Positions 12,740 to 24,144 are shown, counted from the stretch's first letter. The stretch: 64,000 nt of DNA from Prunella strophiata (GCA_036583965.1 JAZBQD010000015.1:67612830-67676829); one strand, 5' to 3'. Numbers and translations are program-made. Notes: generated from the sequence alone by a model not told the origin.

Positions 12740-15022
12740 GTAAGCACACTCCAAAGCTTTTACTGTCCACATAGTTACAGAAGTTCTATACTGAGACACT
12801 GTGACACCACTTTATGAAACAAATACTTGCTCATTGTAGTCCACACCTCTGCTGGTGCCAAAGGTTGAGGTAGCCCCACAGTTTGAATTCAACATTGGTT
12901 AACAGGAAATTATAACAATGCTAATAACCAAATAACCATAGAGACCAAGTCTCTTGGGTCATGGTCTTGGTGCTGGATTGTTGTTCACAACATGCATCAT
13001 TCCATGTATTTGGCAAATTATATGATCCTTCCCATTTTAACAAAAAAAAATTAATGTAGTCTCCTGAAGCTGAAGTTTGGAAGTGATACAGTGGGTCACC
13101 AATAGTTTTAGTAATATTGATAGTTAATTTGTACATTTCTAGATTATAAAAGAGTTCTTAGGTTTCATTTTGGAAATATTTTTTTGCAATAGCATGTTTC
13201 ATTATCTGAAAGCAAGTTTAGTGATATTCCATCTGTAAGTTCTCTAATGTTGTTTGGTTTTTTTCAATTTGATGACAATTGAGTTAATTAAACAGAAGAA
13301 GACTAATTTTTCTTTCTTTAGATTTTTATTTTATGAGACTTTCCAAAGAATTATCATTTTATATCCTGTAGAAATGTAAAAATATTTTTAGATAAAATAA
13401 ATTAGATAATATTCAAGTTAAAACATAAAAAACCTTCTCCCTTCCTTTTATCTATTAATTTTTAAGAAATGAAATCCCTCAACAAAGCCTTGTTTGGCCT
13501 TTTTTTTTAGCAGACTCTGAATATTTCTGTGTTTTTAACTCACTGGTAATATTTAAAAACCATTCAGATATATTTCTCTACACCAAGGGCATCTGACCCC
13601 ATCTTGTTCTGCTAGCTCTCTCTTGGAGTGTTTTAGTTTAGGGTTGTATAACTTGCACCTCTTTTTATTTTTATTATTCGCCTTAAGAGCAAACTGTTCT
13701 TGTAGAGTCATAAACTTCCTTTTCTCTTCATGTTCAGGCTTGATTTGTATTCAGAGCAAAGCAGCATCCTGGTCTAATGTATTTGAAATGTTTCAAGGGA
13801 AAGAAAATCCCATTCTCAGGTGTGTTTGAGCAGATGACCTGGAAAGGAAGCCCAGATTTAGCACTAAGTGTACTTTTGTTTGTTGTGTGAAGAATGAAAT
13901 GATGCAATCATGGGTGTTTTTTTGTCTGTGTTGCTGTACCTGCAGAATCCATACTGGCACAGAGGACTGGCACCGTAGCAAACTGTCCCACTGTTTGTTC
14001 TTCTACCTGAACAGTGAGTTTAAGAGATTCTGTTAACCTCACAAGGATACTTATCTTCACTATGGTATCTATGTGCCACATTGCTGCTGAGAGCATTGTC
14101 CCATCCCAGGTTCACTGAGTGTCTGGCTGCAGTGTCCCTTTGGGAGAAAGGAAGGTGTGGGACATAAGGGGTGGCCACACTGCATCATGCCCTTAGCTTT
14201 TTGCAAGTTGATGTGATTCATGTGATTTCAGAAAACTTTAGCTGGGCATTTTCCAAGTTCCTTGGGAGAAAAACTTGACTGCTGAGAAAAGGCAACAAAA
14301 CACATGAATCTGCAGGGTATTAACTGCCTAAACTGTTTTTACTTTCTTTCCATCGTATTCCTACATCCTCCAGCCATAACAAGGGCTGTGAAATGATACA
14401 TATATAGCACAATCACCTAACTGAAATAGTCCAAATGGCAGGTATTTGATAATTTGCAGAATGATCAGTTAATCTACACATTAATTGAATGTTGCAGTCA
14501 CCAAAAATGAGATGAACACCAGAATAGACAACAAAAACCCTTAAATATTCAATTTTCACAGAAAAGGTCCATTCAGAATATGATTAGCTTGCAGCAGAAA
14601 TTTAAATAACACTCTAGAAATATTGATATGATTTACATAAAATGCATTGTGTCATTTTGTCATCACCATTATGACAATGTGAGATCTTGACTGTTGTGAG
14701 GTAGGAGAAACAAGAAACTATGTCAGCTGGACTTAAAGAGAGACAGGCAGCTAGAGGGAATTTGAATCTTTTAGACAAGTTACTTCAAACTGTTACTATT
14801 TTAATGCAAACTTCAACTCTAGGGTAAGTTATTGAGACAACTCACTTTGTCCTCTTTGGTTTCTGGTCACCTGCCACAGTGACATTCATTCAAAATAACC
14901 AGGAGTCATAGTAAGCAGGATAGGATATCCATGCCCGTATGCTTGGAAATCTCTATAAAGAATGGGTTTGTTCTAAAGAATTTTTTATACTCTTGTATGG
15001 AGTATAGGTGGCAAAATTTCTA

Positions 15023-15041
15023 TTTTTTTTTTTTTTTTTTT
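15023..15041. repeat. poly-T tract
   Basis: A run of 19 T. No retroposon body is recognised on either side. Confidence 0.9.
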
Positions 15042-15439
15042 AGTATCATATAAAGGGACAATGGCTACATTATGGCTATATTACCTGTGTGTTAACACTG
15101 TACAAACAGTACAGAACCACCGAGGCAGCTTTTATTACAAATCTTCCGTTCCTGACTTTCATGCAAACTTAACTGATTTGATGGCTCTACTGATAATTTG
15201 AAACATGTTCTGCGTTCTATCCATACTCACAATTGAGAACAAAGTTATTTTCCTTTCATAGAACAGGGAAAAATCAGCCTTCCAAAGGGTTCCTATTTGT
15301 TGTAGGGATGAGAAGACTGAGGCTTTGTCTCTTACTTTTCTTTTTACTTTTCATACTTTGATTAAAGTTTATTTGAAAGCACCATGAAGCCGCCTTGTGC
15401 TTAAACTTTGTTTGATTTTTTGTTTGATTTTATTGTTTG

Positions 15440-15690
15440 CCTGAGTTTTGCCTTTCCAGTCTGTGAAATACCGATACAGAGCCCAAATTAATTGCCAAAT
15501 GCATAGATTATGTTTGTGTATCTTAGAAGAAAAATGCATTTGCAAGATGCTTGCCCTTGATAGTCGAAGTTCTATTAACAGCTGTAAATTAAACATTTTT
15601 GAAACAGTTATGCAAATGAATTCGACATTTGCAAGCACAGATGCGCAGGTCTGTGAAGATCACCCTTTTTTTACCAAAGCCAAGTACTAA
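15440..15690. promoter_or_regulatory. possible conserved non-coding element
   Basis: This block is free of the simple tracts that fill its surroundings, has scattered CpG (for example near 15,472, 15,564, 15,623 and 15,645) and is open on both strands, a pattern common in constrained non-coding DNA. It contains a perfect octamer ATGCAAAT at 15,610-15,617 (the POU-factor site) and a homeodomain-type TTAATTG at 15,488-15,494. The plus-strand frame of 80 codons has no recognised domain. Calling it an enhancer is inference; only alignment to other birds would show constraint. Confidence 0.3.
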
Positions 15691-16227
15691 CTTTCATACC
15701 CACATACAAACAGACTTTTTTTAAGCTTTTATTCTCAAGATCTGTCATCTCAGAACAGAGTAATTAATTTTGTGATGGAAAAGTTGTGAATTATTGCAAA
15801 ATAGAGAGTGTAGCAAGCAAAAATCTTCATAAAATGTACTGTAATTTGCCCACACCTCTGTACACAGAGGGGGAAAAAAGGAGGGAGTAGAGCACCTTTT
15901 GAATATTTGTAAATGAAAACGGCCCATTTTGGCATTGATTTGCTTCAGTAGCCATTACTACTAAAGGTTGCACACTAATGTTGCCCACCTCTTTGTCAGA
16001 GGTATCTGACACTGACAGTCATTTGGGTTGTGAGGATATCCAGAGGGAAGGAGACCCTTAAGTAGAGGTAATTTCTAGGAGTTACAGATGAAGCAGATCT
16101 CCAAAATAACATGATGATTGCATTCCCCATTAAGCTGATGCACTTTTAAAAACATTTGTCTAGGCCCCAGGCAAGGATTATCTTAATTTGTTTTGCCTAT
16201 TTCTTATATGGACATGCTCTTTATAGC

Positions 16228-16285
16228 ATGTATAGTATCTATATAGTATACTATATATAGTATCTATATAGCAAGTATCTACAAT
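16228..16285. repeat. AT-rich palindrome within a 25-bp-period repeat
   Basis: The 16-mer TATAGTATCTATATAG occurs exactly at 16,231-16,246 and again at 16,256-16,271. Between and overlapping them, TATATAGTATACTATATA at 16,240-16,257 is a perfect 18-bp palindrome. A further partial unit (AGTATCT) follows near 16,274. This is a local tandem and palindromic structure able to form a cruciform. Confidence 0.85.
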
Positions 16286-16451
16286 ATTCTGAGCCAAGTC
16301 CTTCCAATTCTCTTTTCTTCTTTATATCAAATTTTGATACGCACACTGCAATCAGAATACTGTCAGTGATTCAGTGCTGTGCCAAGACTATAGTATAGTT
16401 TTTGTGTTAGATTCAAGCTGATTCCTTTGCATTCAGCATTTATCTGGGACA

Positions 16452-16467
16452 CCATTGATTTCAATGG
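16452..16467. repeat. short palindrome like the core of an ancient amniote repeat
   Basis: CCATTGA and TCAATGG face each other across two bases. I recall the same core (CCATTGACTTCAATGG) from a palindromic repeat scattered in turtle, crocodilian and bird genomes. With only 16 bases, the assignment is weak. Confidence 0.35.
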
Positions 16468-16588
16468 AATAATTTCTGTAGAAACTGCTATATTTTTTAA
16501 AAATTGCCCTCACATGGTCTTATGAAACACCATAGAATCACCCTCTATTCTGCTCCCCAGTCCCAGTTCATTAAAGGTTGTAACTTAC

Positions 16589-16612
16589 CCTTTCCTGTGG
16601 GTGAAGCTGAGA
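16589..16612 (-). other. candidate 24-nt microexon (unproven)
   Basis: On the minus strand an acceptor with a plausible branch site (CACTAAA) and a pyrimidine tract (ATTCTTTCTTCAG) is followed by 24 nt and then a strong donor GG/GTAAGTTAC (GT at plus 16,588-16,587). In one frame the segment reads SQLHPQER. The length is a multiple of three. Decoy microexons of this quality occur by chance in long introns and intergenic DNA. Confidence 0.15.
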
Positions 16613-16940
16613 CTGAAGAAAGAATTTTTAGTGTTTCTTTTAAAGTCAAAATTCAGCTCACTTTCAGGTCAATCATAATTGGCTGTATCTTTATGTCTTA
16701 TTAATTTATTGAGGGAACATTTGTATGCAAAGCATGAAACCATTCAGATTGGTGCTGCTTGATGTTAGACAGTGGGCTTTATGCAAAAGCTTTATAAGGC
16801 ACTTTACTTTATAAAATAATTAAGTAGTCATCAAATCAGTTTTCATATGACTATATTCCACATATTTTTCAATTTTTTGCTAAAAATCTTGTCAATTGCT
16901 GCTAGACTTGGCTAAATGCTTGCAACTTATTTCACACTGC

Positions 16941-16995
16941 ATTGAAGGACACAGCAGAACTCTCACTGACTGTAATTAAGAACAGAATTTCACCC
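16941..16995. repeat. fragment of an ancient palindromic amniote repeat
   Basis: The segment from ATTGAAGGACAC to AACAGAATTTCACCCC aligns, with drift, to a repeat I recall from reptile and bird genomes that contains ATTGAAGTCAATGG, AAACTCCCATTGACTTCAAT and a GGATTTGGCCC-like end. I cannot name the family. It is old and diverged. Confidence 0.4.
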
Positions 16996-16999
16996 CTTG

Positions 17000-18205
17000 C
17001 ACCTAATCTTCTTTTTCAGATCTTTTCATACCCTTATTTCCCTTATATCATCCAGTAGTAAAGTGACCTATTCAATCTGAAGATTCAAACTGTCTCAAAA
17101 GGATTTGCATTTGATCCTCACATTCAGCTGTATATGCCCTGGATGAGCAGAAATGCTCTCCAATGCAGTTACATTTTCAAGGGGCATTTTGAGAGTCAGA
17201 CATACAGCATATTCCATCTTCTACATCCTGCAACACTTTTCATCCTGGCAGATTTCTTTTTACTTGGCTTTGTTTATATGATTGACAATTACTACAAACA
17301 TGTATCATTAATTGATACAGAAATGCGGATTGGTGCTAAATTTCTCTGAGATCTTTTTCTGAGAGTTCTGATAAAAACAGGAATGAGTAAGAAATGTACT
17401 GACACAGTTTGCTGTCCCTCAATTGTTTTAGCTTTAATTGAAGAATTTAGGTGGTGAGCATGTTTCCATCTGCCATCAAGTGTAAATTTCAAATAGACAC
17501 CTCCCAGATGCTCTGTGGAAGGTGGCTCTTAGCATCTCAGAATTTCTCTTGGGCAGTTCTTTACATTACTATTATGAAAGAAATAAGATTGAAAACATTT
17601 TATTTCCTGACTTGCCATACAAGATCTTCATTTGTGGATAAAATATGACAATAATCAATAAAATGGTACAGTGAAACAGCCAATGCAATGTTGCCAGCAC
17701 ACACTCCTGTCTCATCTTCCATTTCAAGCTGTTGCTTCCATGCTGTGGAGACCACAGCCAAGGCCTGTCTTGCATAGTTAACAGCTTATAGCAATAGCAC
17801 CTTGATGCTACCTGATGTAATGAGTGCCAGATGAAAGCAGTGTACTCAGGGAAGCACACCTGTGACTTCTGCAGCTTTTAATTTTTATGAAAATTGGACC
17901 ACTATATTTTTGCAAGAGCATTTCATCATTTATGTCTGAGCAGGTGCTATAGGGTGGGAATATTAGTGCAATATGAGGAGAAGCTGACCAAGCAAATTTC
18001 TTTTTCCAGTCTCAGAATAGAACTTTTTCTTTTTGCCCTATATTGATGATATTTTTACCTGCCCTCATGAAGTGAAACTTTTCTCTTTCCTCTTCCTTCA
18101 CCTCAGAAAGGATCCTTTTTCATGTCAGGAAGAAACACCCTCTGTTGCCTAATACTCTCATTATGCAGAAGGCAATCACTTGGTGGAAAATGTAAGGGTT
18201 ACCTA
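17000..18205. other. unique DNA, no gene seen
   Basis: No gene or recognisable repeat. The part at 17,690-17,870 is less AT-rich and holds overlapping short frames on both strands with no domain. Confidence 0.55.
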
Positions 18206-18207
18206 CT

Positions 18208-18440
18208 CTAATCATAGATATAGTGAATAGTTTGGGTTGGAAGGGACCTTTAAAGGCCACCTGATGCATCCTCCCAGCAATGAGCAGGGACATCTTTAAT
18301 TAGATCTGGTTCCTCAAAGTTCCATCCAATCTGACCTTAAATGTTTTGAGGGATGGGGCATCTACTACCTCTCTGAGCAATCTGAAGTTTCATTTTCTTG
18401 CAACACTCATTGTAAAAAATATTCTTCCTTATTTATAAAT
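18208..18440 (-). mobile_element. CR1 LINE 3' end (about 230 bp)
   Basis: Reading the plus strand, AATCATAGATATAGTGAATAG is followed by GTTTGGGTTGGAAGGGACCT, then a block containing CCATCCAATCTGACCTTAA and GGGATGGGGCATCTACTACC. This is the reverse complement of the avian CR1 3' untranslated region in its usual order, including the degenerate tail units at the outer end. The copy is 5' truncated near 18,440, so only non-coding CR1 sequence remains. It is the best preserved young-type CR1 tail in the first half of the window. Confidence 0.9.
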
Positions 18441-18444
18441 ATAT

Positions 18445-19290
18445 AAATATCATAACATATAATCTTCAAAACAATATTGTTTATGTGTTTTGGTTTACCT
18501 ATCTTGGGGTAAATTTCTGAGAATAAGTGCTTTTCTGAACAAAGAAGCTACCAAAGATGAATCCTTATTTACAAGATCAGTAGTGATGCACCAGCATAGT
18601 TGCAATTGTTTGCCAGCCCTTGTTGGCTTATCCTTTCCTTGCTAAATCCTGAATCTAAAACTTAAATTCTGAACTGATTTATACAGGTCTTCTACCATGC
18701 AATTTATCAATCTAAACCAATTGATAACAAGAATTTTTCCTTGTCAATTTTTCTGCATTAGCATAGATCTCACAAAAAAAACTGATATAAGATTTCTTTT
18801 TCCTGACTATGATTACTAATGCATTTAGTGTGTTCTCTGTATGCCTAGAATAATGAAGGAGTTGCCCATTAGTTCAATGCTGAATGAATAACAACATCAT
18901 TGAGGTAATTTATCAACAAGAAAAAGCATATTATATTGATTAAAAAGAGTAGCTAGGTATTTTTGGGACAGAAAGTTGAAAACCTAAGCTTGAAAGAGAA
19001 AATTATTATTCTGCAGGTTATTTCAAATACAAAATTGACCTCAGTTCATTATGCTATATAAGTCAAAACACTCATTCCTCAACTTTTGACCTGACCTCAC
19101 TGTCAAAAATCTTGGATAAATGTTCAGAAGAAAATGTGATCATAAATCAGAGCGAAAGACTGCTTGGACAGCAACTGTGCATTTTTCATCAAAATTCAGT
19201 TCACACTATTGTCATAAAGATAAAAAGTACACATATGGGAACAGAAATAATAACAGTGGGAGAAAAAGAAATAAAAAGGACACAAAAAGA
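18445..19290. other. AT-rich unique DNA
   Basis: No gene or transposon recognised. Two overlapping 65-codon frames at 19,112-19,317 are Lys/Arg-rich, as expected from A-rich DNA. Confidence 0.55.
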
Positions 19291-19294
19291 TATA

Positions 19295-19375
19295 GGCCAG
19301 ACTCTCAACTGATGTAAATTTATCTATCTCCACTTGAACAGCAGAATTCAAGCAGATTTACAACACCTGAGGAGA
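19295..19375. repeat. fold-back ancient amniote repeat
   Basis: GGCCAGACTCTCAACTGATG at the left and AGCAGATTTACAACACCTGA at the right are diverged inverted arms (about 14 of 20 positions pair around CTCAACTGATGTAAAT and its partner). The order matches a palindromic repeat I recall from turtles, crocodilians and birds (GGCCAGATTCTCAGCTGGTG ... CACCAGCTGAGGATCTGGCC). I cannot name the family or say whether it is a DNA transposon relic. Confidence 0.55.
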
Positions 19376-20590
19376 TAATTTCATTATAGGTTTGGTGTTG
19401 TGGCCACATAAGCTCCCACTAAAACCCCCTAACATTACAGTTGGACTATGATGGTAGATGCTGCATTTTTAGTTGAGCATAATCTCAAGCAAAAGAATAA
19501 AATTGTTACAATTTTGCTTATATTAAAATGATGTGAATTTTAAAGTGATAAGAAGTAGGTAAGTATATTGACTAGAATTCCCTGTCTCTGTTGCTACTCA
19601 GGAGGAATGCAATTTTACATGGGAAATGCAGACTTTTTTTGAATGAACACTTCAAAACCAATTACTATTTAAAAATTCTACATTTCATTTAGAAATGTTT
19701 TTTAGGTATTCTGAGAGCCTTATTGTACATTCTGGGACATTTTCAGCCTGGAAGGAAGGCCTAAAGTAGGTCCTTGCAAAGCTGGTACTTCTATGAATTC
19801 AGACTGAAACAGCTAAAGGAAATGGATAAGGAAGCAGTGAAATAGGCAGTGATTACTGGTCAGTGTTGCAAGGGTTATGGGGCTGTTAAAGCTGAGATGT
19901 TTTTGTAGCCCAAGAACACAACATTAAAAAAAAAATCTATTAAATTATTCATGTAATTAATTACTTGTCAGAAATACAAAATAAAAATCTATGCTGAAAG
20001 ATCTTTTTGGAGTGTGGTAGAGACAGGGAAAATATTAGTACTTTGATGCACTAAAATGGGCAATACTACTGGGGTTTTTGATGTCTTATGAAAAAAAGTA
20101 GCTAAGTTATTTCGTCTAGAAAAATGAATCATTGTGTATGCCCACTACTTTTATCCTCTGCTTATTTTATAAGGAACCTACTATTAATGTACAATAAATA
20201 GCAATTTCATTGACATGACAGAATATTACAGCACCACAGAAGTCATTATGTTTTTTAGTGTCAATGATCTGAAAAGTAGGGAAAAAATTCTTTTTTCTTC
20301 CATTGACATAAATGCCTAACACTTCCAATATACTTAGTGGGATGACTCTTAAGGCTTACATGTGTAACTGAGATAAGAATAGGACTTGAAGAAGAAGACA
20401 GAAAGAAGTACAGCTTAAAAAGATAGACCATATAGACATTAAATTAAAAAGCCTTTTATCCCCCCCTACCTTGGAACACCCCATAAGCTTCTGGTATATA
20501 AGTTGTCATGATTCCTATATTGTTGTACCTATCTAAGCAGGTCAAAAAATAACCTATACTAGAGTCCCACTAAAGAAACATACATAGTTA

Positions 20591-20633
20591 AAATTCCAAC
20601 ACATCTATGAGAGTTTAAATTCCAACACATCTA
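20591..20633. repeat. 17-bp direct duplication, 26-bp period
   Basis: AAATTCCAACACATCTA occurs exactly at 20,591-20,607 and 20,617-20,633. A single tandem duplication with no transposon hallmark. Confidence 0.9.
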
Positions 20634-21018
20634 GACACCTCTTGTCTGTCAGTGAAGCAGGCAGTGAGTGGTTATGATTCTCTAGTTAAAGAAAATCCTA
20701 GTAAATTGTAAATCTATAGGATTTAATACCTCCAATAGAGCCTTAAGATTTTTTTTCTGTCAAAAGACAGCATATATAATTTTTCTTTTTCCAATTTTGA
20801 AATGTCTATTAATAATATCTGTAACACAGATTAATAACCTTGGAAAGCATTTATAATACTGTGCCAAAGAGTTCAACACTAAGTAAGCAAAATTCATAAA
20901 GGAATATTGTTGAAGCATAAGGTTTCTCTCTAGGGCAAGGAGTTACATGGAATAATGTTATTATAAATTGTTCATTTTGTCCATCCAGTGCTTACAGTCA
21001 TGTTCTTTGGTATTTTGC

Positions 21019-21040
21019 TTTTTTTTTTTTTTTTTTTTTT
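21019..21040. repeat. poly-T tract
   Basis: A run of 22 T followed by a mixed T/G stretch. No retroposon body is recognised. Confidence 0.9.
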
Positions 21041-22262
21041 GGTGGGTTTTTTAAAAAAATTGTTTAATTTGTTCTGTTTGTTTTATTATGTTTTTCTTTT
21101 TACTTTTTTAACCATAGATGTACCTATGCTAGCCTATGATCTGAAGTTCTAAGTTTTCCTCATTTTACCCATATACGCATTAGACTACGTACATAAAAAC
21201 ACAGATTATTATGTCAATATCTGATATTAAGATAGGGCAAGGTCTTTGACAGCCTTTGAAAACAACTGTCCTTCTACTCTCACTTCCAAAATCTATATCA
21301 AATTTTCCTTCCCGAATTTTCTGATGTATGGCTTGTTTTGAGTGTGACAGATATTAACCTGTCACAATAGTTATGCTTCATCATAAGTACACTGTGTTTA
21401 TTTATTTTTAAAAAGGCTGTGATAGAACAGCAGAAAGGAAGGATGTCTCATGTAGCTCCTGTCTTTCACATTCAAAACCTGTGGAAAGAGGAGGCTGCTC
21501 CATCCCTGAGAGCTGCAGGTGTGCCAGGTGTGGTGGCTTTTAGGCCAAGCCAGAACCAAAAAGCAAGCAGAGACTTAGGGAAGCACATAGCCTACAGCCA
21601 GTCCTTGAGGCAGGAGACTTCCTCCCCAAGGTTTTGAATTATAAAAACTTCACTGACTTTGCATGATATATGGTTACATTGTCTTCTAATAATGGTTTCA
21701 GGGTATGTTTCTTTGCATGAATGTATCCAGGTAGGACACGCTCAGCCTTAATAGCTAGAACCCATTGCTGCCATGTGGTATCTGCACAGAGGTAGCAAGG
21801 AACACAGTCAGGATCAGGAGCTGAAAGAGTGTATGTGTAAGAAATGCATATCTAAAACCTGAGTACCTCAGCACTTCTTTGGCAGGGGAGAGTTTGTCAG
21901 TAACTTGCAAAAGTTGCCCAAGCCTCAGGGTGATTCCCAGCACCATATCTGTAGTTTGCTTTCCTGGCACAGAGGGGATCACTGTCAAATACCTGGGGCA
22001 GCTGGATTTACACAGAAATTTCAGAAACTTATACAATTTTAACCCCAAAATCTAACTCCAAGAAATATTAACCTGTGGAAAGAGAACCATCAACAGTGTC
22101 TAGCACTGAGGGAAATCTTGTAAAAAAAACGGTTCTTGTGAACACTGCATGCTTAACTGGTGACTCTTATTGAGATTGTGAGAGGTGCTAAGTAGTCAGA
22201 CAGGTAGTAAATTGTTAAGATTAGCTACAACTATATGTGAAATTGGGACATTTTGTCTCTAG

Positions 22263-22364
22263 ATGGTGCCCCGAATAACAAGCTCTAAGTCTAGCCACAA
22301 TTCTCATTTGTCTTCTTCTTTTAAAAGTAAAGTACTAGGAACAAAACATATGTGGTTGAAAAGA
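22263..22364 (+). other. candidate symmetric 102-nt exon (unproven)
   Basis: An acceptor (ACATTTTGTCTCTAG, ending at 22,262) is followed by exactly 34 open codons, then a consensus donor AAAAGA/GTAAGTAT (GT at 22,365). The frame begins with ATG and is rich in Ser, Lys and His (start MVPRITSSKSSHNSH). A stop codon spans the acceptor in the same frame, so the frame opens where the exon would begin. The exon would be phase 0-0 and could be skipped without a frameshift. No domain is recognised and no neighbouring exon is found. Confidence 0.2.
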
Positions 22365-22539
22365 GTAAGTATGCTTCCTCTGGAAGGAGCAAAGACAAAC
22401 AAAGCAGAAAAATCTCACCAAGGACATATTTGGAGAACTTGGGGTGCTGCAGAATATCTCCTGTCATGCTGAAAAGGGCCAGGCAGACAGGTTCCAGATC
22501 TGACAAAGCAGTCCTCTAAAGCACACATAAACCAATGCT

Positions 22540-22612
22540 TTCTGAAGAGATAATAATATAACAAATAATAATAATTAATCACAGAATAAATTGAAATAAT
22601 AATAATAGAGTT
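22540..22612. repeat. degenerate (AAT)n-rich tract
   Basis: Repeated AATAAT units, interrupted by TTAATCACAGAATAAATTG. A simple AT-rich repeat with no associated transposon. Confidence 0.75.
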
Positions 22613-23249
22613 ATTTTGTAAAATAAGAGGAATATTATGCATTTTATGAGGCTGAGAAAATAAATCTTAAAAATTACTCACTTGAGCTTCATTATTCAGA
22701 GAGAAAAAAGAAAGCATAATGCAGATTATGTGAGTTCCTAGTCTGTGAGCTCCTTACAGCTAATTCAGAGATATGACTCACACTTTTTGCTGTGCCTTAA
22801 AACAGTATTTTATATCAGATGTGACCTAAGGCCATCTAACTAGGCATCCTATTTCAAACAAGGGTAAAATCAAATGCAAGCATAACAAACAGCAAATAAA
22901 CACCCTCCCTGCCTTCAGCTGTTTTCTGTTCACAGTCTTTGTAACCAGAAATAGCTTTTTCTGCCCATTTACTCTTCAATCCATGCAACTGTTAGACATC
23001 TATAATGTACTTCAGCCAACAGCTCTGCATCTCAGCTGCTTTTTGCATGAAGAACCTAATGTGTTTGTTTTCAGTGTGGTTTCTTCTGCCTTCATGTGGT
23101 ACTCTCAAGGTTTTGAACCACTGAACTCTCTCCAATCTCACCATGCCAGATATAATCCTATGGATCAATGTCATAACTCATCTCTGATGTCACTGGTCCA
23201 ACAAGAATTTGGACATAATCATTCTTCACACAGAAGACACAGCACATCT

Positions 23250-23790
23250 TTGATCGCCCTGGCTGTTCTCTTGTGAAGCTCTCCAGTTCTCTGTACCTCT
23301 TTGAAATATGACAGTATGCAATGCAACAATTCAAGATGCAAGCTAGCCATGGATTTATACCAGTGAAATATTAATGCTTTCTGGTTTGCTTTCTATTATT
23401 TTCTTTCTGGCCTTCCCTTCACTTTTCTGACAACTACCAAGCAGTGAACTGACATTTTCATGGCACTTGCTATCCAATCAGTCATAGTCCATGCTACTAA
23501 CAGGGTTATCAGAGATAACCTCTTTCCTGTGAGGTGATGGGGAATGCAAGAAACCATCATTTTATGTGAAGTAAAAAATGTTTTTTTTTCTATGTGCATT
23601 ACCTGATATATGTTTACATTGAATATTACCACACATTTTGTTCCAGTTTTATGAAGTCCTTTTGCAATTCCTTTCAGCTGAGCTGAAGCCTTTGTCACCA
23701 TATTTTGTGTACATCTCTAGCTTATTTATAAATTTGTTGAAATAAGAGGATTCTCAATCAGGTCCCTTAAAAACTTTGTGATTTCTTTCC
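23250..23790 (-). mobile_element. ancient CR1-family LINE, reverse-transcriptase and 3' part (decayed)
   Basis: On the minus strand, a block near 23,790-23,590 aligns with the palm region of CR1-type reverse transcriptase in the order 'ggacc...atttataaat', the catalytic-loop region, 'caaaaggacttc', and 'aatgcacat' (23,600). Further on, around 23,370-23,250, a frame reading YKSMASLHLELLH matches the conserved LYKSxVRPHLEY block of CR1 proteins. Multiple stops and frameshifts show it is dead. The catalytic aspartate pair cannot be recognised. Its divergence and similarity to CR1 copies I recall from turtles suggest an insertion older than most avian CR1. Sequence at 22,980-23,250 may extend it. 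Confidence 0.7.
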
Positions 23791-24044
23791 ATGGCAAAAA
23801 AATGCCAATTTAGTAACATTTTTGGGTTTTATTCACCCATACATTTTTATATTGATAAAGATTTTCCCTCTTTTAATTTTTAACTATCATATCAATTAAA
23901 AAATCAAAAATTACTAAGAAAAAGATAAATTAGATATGATGACTAATACTAAGTTTTAACAAAGTTTTAATCCATATTATTAGAAGTGTACTGCTGGCCA
24001 TTAAACTATGGTGGTTCTTTTCCAAAATGGAAGTGCTTCCGGAC

Positions 24045-24140
24045 TTCATAGAGTTGTAAGGGATGTTAAAAATCACCTACTTGAAACTCCCATCCCATGT
24101 GTAAGGACACTCTATATTAAGAATAAATGATGATCAGCTG
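24045..24140 (-). mobile_element. CR1 LINE 3' end fragment
   Basis: TTCATAGAGTTGTAAGGGATG followed by AAAATCACCTACTTGAAACTC and CCATGTGTAAGGACACTCTA is the reverse complement of a diverged CR1 tail, with its order kept (tail unit, 'aaggga', 'atcacctagttcaaact', 'agggacac'). Only about 95 bp remain. Confidence 0.7.
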
Positions 24141-24144
24141 TTTA

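Larger units (their letters stand above)
10990..16225. other. mostly unique AT-rich DNA
   Basis: No gene is called. Within it lie a candidate exon (12,633-12,739) and a GC-richer conserved-looking block (15,440-15,690), both listed separately. A T-run occurs at 15,023-15,041. Several 60-70 codon frames around 13.6-14.1 kb overlap each other on both strands and look like chance. Confidence 0.55.
19380..22262. other. AT-rich unique DNA
   Basis: No gene is called. It holds a local 17-bp direct duplication (20,591-20,633) and a T-run (21,019-21,040). Segments 21,420-21,640 and 21,720-22,060 are GC-richer with frames of 72 and 97 codons on opposite strands. Neither shows a domain, and I do not recognise a repeat there. 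Confidence 0.55.
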
